From NCBI GenBank assembly GCA_021229015.1, contig CM037788.1:42103810-42167809 (forward strand): DNA of 64,000 nucleotides. The letters run 5' to 3'. Position 1 is the stretch's first letter. Each line of letters opens with the position of its first letter. The notes below the pieces were generated by a model that made no database searches, was not told the DNA's origin, and worked only from the letters and a program-made list of their open reading frames with translations. Below are positions 58,151-64,000 of this stretch, piece by piece. This DNA comes from Solen grandis. Taxonomy: Eukaryota; Mollusca; Bivalvia; Adapedonta; Solenidae. Position numbers and translations under genes: made by a program.

Positions 58151-58315
58151 ACAGTGTGGCCATACCACATGGTAGATGATGTCATTTTAAGCTATCACAA
58201 GCAGCATGATTTACCTCGATTTGAAAAAGAAAACTGCTCTAAGTATTTTATTTCTTATGTGCTTTACATGTTAGCTTAAAATGATGTCAAATACCACGTG
58301 GTATGGCCACACTGT
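58151..58315. mobile_element. Small TIR element (MITE), about 165 bp
   Basis: The left end ACAGTGTGGCCATACCAC continues through TGGTAGATGATGTC to ATTTTAAGCT. The right end (58273-58315) is the reverse complement with few differences (AGCTTAAAATGATGTC, GTGGTATGGCCACACTGT). Arms are about 43 bp and the centre about 80 bp. The CAGTG start is hAT-like. Flanks offer GTT on both sides (58148-58150 and 58316-58318) as a 3-bp duplication, or AGCTGTTA/TGTTATTA as a poor 8-bp one. No transposase is present. Confidence 0.75.
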
Positions 58316-59601
58316 GTTATTAGTGTAGTATGTAGTATTAGTTCTCTGTAATAACTTGACTGCAGTTGTTTGGTTTAAAGAATTTGCCTAAGAAATGTAC
58401 TTCTCAAAATACAGTGATTTATTGTAATTAAAGTTAATACATTTTCTAATAGCTTCATAATGATGTTTGCATATAATGTTAAGAAATATTAGTTTATTTA
58501 ACATCTATAAATATAAATAATTTAACAAAATACACTGGATAAATACATTGATTTGGCTGGTCACATTGTATAACTGATATATCATTTTAGTGCTGCTTGA
58601 TAGTTAAAGAATACTTGGCACTGTTTGTACAGTATCACTTTATCTTATTTTTTTTAACCTTTATAATTATCCTTTGTAGTAAAGCAACTGGCATTACTCC
58701 AAAAAGCCTCAAAATACTAAGATTAAACTCTCACCAGTCTCTGAGCTGAAACAGTAATTTTCACATAAGAAGGCTTTTTCACATATGGAAAAAAGAAAAA
58801 GTGCAATGTGACCTGCACTAGTTGAGTTTATTTGTCAGGAAACAAAGACTTTACCAATGTAGAATGTTATTTTTTTCACATATGAAAAATCCTTGCCCAA
58901 AATGGGTATTAAACTCAAAATCTTTGGATCCACAGCCATGTATGTTATTAATTGCTCATTGGTGCAAAAGTGTATACGACTTCTACATTCATTTAATAGA
59001 TATCTCATTTAGTCGCATGAGATACAAGTAATCTGCTTAAAGCAGCTTGTTCACAGATTGTCATTAACTAAGAATTTGTTTTTTTTTAACTATTAATAGG
59101 TGGTTTCCCCATCATAGGCAATAGCCTCACAGATGGTATGGGATTGATTTTTAGTTGTGTGTGATGTCAATAGTGTAAATATGACTGAACAATTGTATAT
59201 ATCTCTACAACATAAGTATACTAGAATAAGCAAAAATGCTGAAAATCAAGGCTGTGGCAAAAATAAATACTTACAGGCTACAAAAATTGTCTGTGACATG
59301 AAAACATTATATAGGACTTATTTTTCTATGCTGATGTAACTGCAATCGAATGATGTGACTGTTTTATCACGTGATCGCTTTACCAAACGCATGAATATAG
59401 TTTGTTTCTATGCAAAGGTGGCTCGCAAATAAATTTGGTAGTAAATGTGCAGCGTTTGGTCATTTTAGGCTGTTACAATAACCCATGTGAAGTCAAAAAC
59501 AAATCATTGTAACATACTAATAATCACATCAATCTATCGACCTAAGATATCTCCAAGGGTTATTTCTTACATTAAAAAATGAACCAAACCCTGTTTATCT
59601 A
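58316..59601. other. AT-rich stretch; decayed family-III SINE head near 58905-58965
   Basis: The minus strand at 58905-58965 reads GGCTGTGGATCCAAAGATTT, then TGAGTTTAATACCC, like the B-box side of family III. Otherwise nothing was seen. Confidence 0.35.
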
Positions 59602-59701
59602 NNNNNNNNNNNNNNNNNNNNNNNNNNNNNNNNNNNNNNNNNNNNNNNNNNNNNNNNNNNNNNNNNNNNNNNNNNNNNNNNNNNNNNNNNNNNNNNNNNN
59701 N
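59602..59701. other. Assembly gap of 100 N
   Basis: A fixed-length placeholder; its true size is unknown. Confidence 0.98.
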
Positions 59702-60336
59702 ACCCTGCTGAAACACCTTTAACCAATCATATTGATTTCTTAAACACCATTCATATATTTACAAAAAAAAAAATGTGTTTCAAATAGACAATTTAAGTTC
59801 AGTTCTCTACAGCTCATTACTTACGTTAATAATTTCTTATCTCAGCCCCCTTGCAGACTGCTGATATCAAAATTGTTTGTTGATACAAACCTATATATGG
59901 ATAACAATATCAGATTGAGACCATGTTATTCTGCAGGTTCTGCTTACACTTTTTTTAGAGAGAGTGAAAGAAGACACTGATGAACAATGAACACTTGAGG
60001 GACATCTGTGAATGTATGCCTCTATTCTGAGAATCTGTTTATTTCTTCTGACAGAAGTGATCTGTTACATACAGAAAATATACATTTCTGTGTAAGTATC
60101 CATTACCATGTCTTTCACAATTGATGCTGATCAAATTTTGATTTGTATTAAAAGTATGACCATTATCAAACATTGCATTATTCACACAAATATTTCACAC
60201 ATTTTTATGTGATATACTGACAGAAACTGTAGCAAAATTAGGAGAAAAATAATCAGGCAATGAAAATTTTATACTTCCAAATTTTATTTGTTAGATAAAA
60301 TACAGACAGTGGGATGGAAAAAGACAACAAGAGGGG

Positions 60337-60389
<53 letters not shown>

Positions 60390-61139
60390 AGGGAAGGGAA
60401 TCATTGGGGAAGGAGAAAGTCGAGAGGGTTATCAGATGAGAACAACAATAAGAAAGGGGGAAGGAGTGGGGAAGAAAGAGAGAAATAGGAAAAAAGAGAG
60501 AGAGGGAGAGTTGAATGTAGAAAAGAGAGAGAGAAAAGATTACTGTACTTCAAAACACAATTGATTTAATTATTATTTTGTATGGTACAATAGAAATGTT
60601 CTTGCTATATGCAGTCCCAAGGCAGGCACAGAGACATACAAATTCAACAGCTTTTAAATAATAATGAATAGAGGTGGTATTATATAAATAAACATTTCAC
60701 CAAAAAGCTATTCCAACTGGGAAATTATTATTTTCTCTGAATTCCGATATAATAGGCCATGAGTAGAAGGCACAAGAAACATCCAGAAATTGTGAAAATG
60801 GTTTATGGACAGAATATGAATTAATTTGTGAAGACATTCCAAACTATAGGTTTTTCAGTTCTGCTGAGGCACCTGATATAAATTCAACACAGCTTTGTTT
60901 TTCTCAGTACTGAAATCATTTGCACAAATATATTTTTTGAAGAGGGAAATGCATACACAATTTCAATCATATAACAAAATTAATATCAGATATTCTTCAT
61001 TTTTGACTGTACCAATTGCTTGCTGAAAATTTATTGACTGAATAATGAACAGTGCAAACCATGATCAGACTGCACAACTGAGCAAGCTGGCCAGTACAGG
61101 ACAAGCGCCTGAAAAGGTCATGAGAATTCCTTGCCCTCA
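59702..61139. other. AT-rich stretch with a GA microsatellite (60342-60383)
   Basis: About 20 uninterrupted GA dinucleotides at 60342-60383 are followed by purine-rich sequence to about 60538. The frame at 60288-60488 (poly-Arg-Glu) is this repeat. No gene was found. Confidence 0.6.
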
Positions 61140-61206
61140 GTAAAGTTTGAATCCACAACCTTCAGATCCACAGTTTGGGTATGTTACTACTGGACCACAA
61201 CGCATG
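61140..61206 (-). mobile_element. tRNA-like SINE head, family III
   Basis: The minus strand reads TGCGTTGTGGTCCAGTAGTA (A box), CAAACTGTGGATCTGAAGG, TTGTGGATTCAAACTT (B box). Two related heads lie at 40062-40125 and 58905-58965. No tail was identified. Confidence 0.5.
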
Positions 61207-62740
61207 TAAACTGTCAACTCAACAATTTACTAATCAGCTTCATTAAATGTATTAATTGTACTAATTAATCAATTCACAACGGTATGGATAACCATAAGCT
61301 AAAACATGCAAACACTTTCTTTTATATTTTGTTTCCTTTTTTGAAAGAGAATTGGAATTAATCATCACAAGTGACAGCATGTATATTTATGTCTGGAGTT
61401 CTACTTCAGAAACAAAATTCAATATTGTGATAATTCAATTTCAACACTTTGAGCAATATAATTGTGAGAATCTACAGTTGTTCAAATGATGTGTCAAGAA
61501 AACAACACAGAGAATAAATATAGGAATTCAATTTTTAAGTGAACGTATTGTTATATAGTGTAATGCATATATTCTGATATTATGAAAGTTGAATTTACTT
61601 TGCTTTTATTTGCTTTGTTTAATCATACTGTAAACAAGTGGCAATATAATATGAGAACACACCCTGGCATTTTACCACACCCCTACACAATAACACAACT
61701 GGACATGGTATCACACCCGGCTTTTATAAAATCAGAGCGTCCACTGATCTCCCATCACCAAAACACTGAGTATACCATTAATATCAAACTAGAAGTCATT
61801 TGTTTGTCCAAGATACAAATGAAGCGGCTCTCCGTTTGCCTATTTCAAATGTATTGAATATATAATTTAATACAAAGAAATGGAATATGATGCATAATAA
61901 CGTAAGATTTAATATGTAAATCATCATTATCATAAATATATACTTATGTTCAAAAATAAGCTTTAAATCTTATTTTTTTTCCTTTAATATCTTCTTAAGA
62001 AGATATTGAAAAAGCATAAATATGAATCTTATTTGATTACGCAACCGTTTACTATCATTTAGAAAAAAAACAACAGAAAATTTTAAGATAATACTATCCT
62101 CAAGAATTTTTTCCTTACGTTATTCAATCAATTTTAAAAGTTTTTTATTCTTTATTAAATATCTGTCTCTTCGTAAGCATATGATTTAACAAATATTCAT
62201 TGCAATTTGATCCACATAATTGAAATTATAAAAAAATACTTTGAAATCCATGACTTTCAACCTTTAAATTGATTGAGTTTTACATTTGCAAAATAGATGG
62301 AAACAAAGGCAGAGGTGTAAGCAAAATCATGAAAATAATTTCTTATTTCTATGTAATTAACGTTATAAACATCTTGAAACCTTCAACAATTCATTTGCTT
62401 TATATTTGCTTATTTTTACAGATTTAGAAAAAAACAAAACAGTTAAACATTTAGGAAACATAAAAAATCGATAGGTAGATATACATGTATTTGTCATTTT
62501 CTTCAGGTTTGCAGTAAGCCGTGATAGCAAATGCAATAAGATATCCATATAGGTTTTCTGGCTCTAGTATAATTATACTAATTCATCGTAAATGTGACTC
62601 ATTTACTCAAAAACATATCACAATTCACTATTCAACGCAGGCACTCTTTCCTACAAAAGAACAATCAGATCTTGCTAAACCAACCTAATGACTGCTTTTA
62701 TTTCTTTCTTCAAATTAATAGATTTCCATGAATTAGCCAT
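61207..62740. other. AT-rich stretch, no supported gene
   Basis: The 91-codon plus frame at 61582-61857 starts with a signal-like MKVEFTLLLFALF, but it has no upstream signal, splice context or recognisable domain. Confidence 0.4.
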
Positions 62741-64000
62741 TTTACTAAAAACATGAATATGTCATGTTTGAAAACGTAATCACTTGAAATTTTCTGGACT
62801 TTTTGCGCATGTTAAGGTACAGCAATATTACTTATCTAAAGTTAATATATCCAATCTTTTGATCTTTTTAATATATTTTGCTTACAAATCAAAGTTGTCA
62901 TAAACAAGAGACACAACATAAATTCCTTAAGGTATGCTTAAGACTGGCATCAATACTCATGACGCTGGAGCGAATGGTTTTTATTATCAACGACGTCAAA
63001 GTCAAGTGACTAAAGAAAAATATCTTTTTTGCAAGGACATGTTCAGCTAATGTTCTATTAATCCAGAAAAAAATATCTTCAAGAATGCAAACAGGTTTGT
63101 TTTCACATTTTCACGTAGGCATTCCATCAAACATGAATAACTGCCATGTTTGATGACGTAATGACTTTAAATTTTCAAGACCTTATGAACAAAGTTTCAA
63201 CATTTTTGAAAATTTAAGTCCAGTGGTCTAATTGGCGATTTTATATGTTTTTTTAAAATAATTCTTGCTTTAGTATGCATGACGTCATAACCATGTGGCA
63301 AAACAAACATTTCTTACAGTATGCATCACTTCAATTTTAACTCTATCAATTCTAAAGATTTAATAGAGATTGACTCAAAATTCATGATTCCAGAGCTAGA
63401 GAAATCTTTAAAAAGAAATGCTTTTTGTCTTTTTGATGACGTCATAACCACGTGACTTAACGAGAAAATTATTCAGAAAATTGAATGTAAACCTCTATGC
63501 CGATATATGCTCTCCAATTTTCATGCTTCTAACGCATCAGGGGGCTTTGTAACATTAAAATTTAAATTTTGGACCAAAGTTCGAAACTCAGTATTGCCAT
63601 GAAATCTTAATCTTTTAAAATATGGATATTTAAATGCCAAGGTACACATCTACATCCTAAAATACATCTTCTGTAAAAATATCAAGATAATCGGACCAAA
63701 ATTGATGGCTCTAGAGCGCGAACAAACTTTTGAAGCTGATGTCAAATCTGACGTCATATGATGCTAATGAAAATTGAAAATGATTAAATGTATAAAAAGA
63801 TTCTTTTTTATCGCTGCAATTTCAATTTCATTAAAACTGACGTAAAATGTATGATGCCAGAGCGAAAGAAATCTTTGAAAAAATAGGATTTTGCATTTTA
63901 AATGACGTCATAACCACGCGACTTAAAAGGAAATCTTTCAGAGAAGAGAAAGAAGACCTCTGGGCCAATTAGCTGTCCAATATTCAAGCTTCTAACTCAT
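62741..64000. repeat. Degenerate long-period repeat with TGACGTCA motifs, running off the window
   Basis: A module with CATGATGCCAGAGC-AAAG, AAATCTTT-AAAAA and GATGACGTCATAACCACGTG recurs near 62941-63030 (diverged), 63370-63480 and 63834-63943, at steps of about 430-465 bp. A second module (AAACATGAATA...CATGTTTGA, then AACG/GACGTAAT) recurs near 62753 and 63131. TGACGTCA appears at 63281, 63434 and 63901, and TGACGTCAT again near 63750. No frame over 60 codons is present. It looks like tandem copies of a non-coding dispersed repeat. Confidence 0.65.

Noticed and set aside
60288..60488. 66-codon frame with Arg-Glu repeats
   Set aside because: It is the GA microsatellite translated.

Overview
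This window is eukaryotic, AT-rich, non-coding DNA. It most likely comes from a bivalve mollusc. The main evidence is the repeat content: seven elements with the termini CAAGAGGGCC...CTCAGGTGAGCTAA, several tRNA-headed SINEs, and short elements that combine tandem-repeat bodies, GACGG or GACA tracts and a terminal hairpin. From memory this is the repeat set of clams, scallops and oysters, including the 'pearl'-like tandem-repeat elements. The two runs of exactly 100 N (9502-9601 and 59602-59701) are scaffold gaps. I found no intact protein-coding gene, no functional tRNA or rRNA, no CRISPR array and no bacterial feature. Open frames longer than 60 codons are mostly repeats read as protein. Three minus-strand stretches (34.3-34.5, 35.7-36.2 and 55.97-56.35 kb) look like decayed or fragmentary coding sequence, and none could be assigned to a family.

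Layout. 0-7.7 kb: a near-identical duplication (2046-4573, 4574-6091, partial third copy 6092-6386). The first copy carries a 1,009-bp element that the second lacks, giving an exact filled/empty site. 7.7-10 kb: hairpin-ended elements and a 29/58-bp minisatellite that runs into a gap. 10-19.3 kb: SINE, four related dispersed repeats and further hairpin-ended elements. 19.42-30.74 kb: one 11.3-kb satellite of about 256 units of 44 bp. 31.5-44.2 kb: four more terminal-hairpin elements, SINEs (two with clear target-site duplications, 11 bp exact and 11/12), decayed coding-like stretches and an 800-bp foldback that holds a SINE. 47.8-54.5 kb: a run of minisatellites with units of 44, 36, 47, 51/62 and 24 bp and one more element. 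54.5-64 kb: mostly featureless AT-rich DNA with a small TIR element, a GA tract and, at the end, a degenerate repeat with TGACGTCA sites.

There is no gene pathway to describe. The main interest is genome dynamics. One element family keeps its two ends while the tandem-repeat body between them is exchanged, and its empty site shows insertion with at most a 3-bp target duplication and an end in a hairpin plus CTAA. The 44-bp satellite has one CpG per unit, and its commonest variants are the two deamination products of that CpG. Multi-unit blocks have been copied within the array. All coordinates were read by eye, so edges of diverged repeats are approximate.
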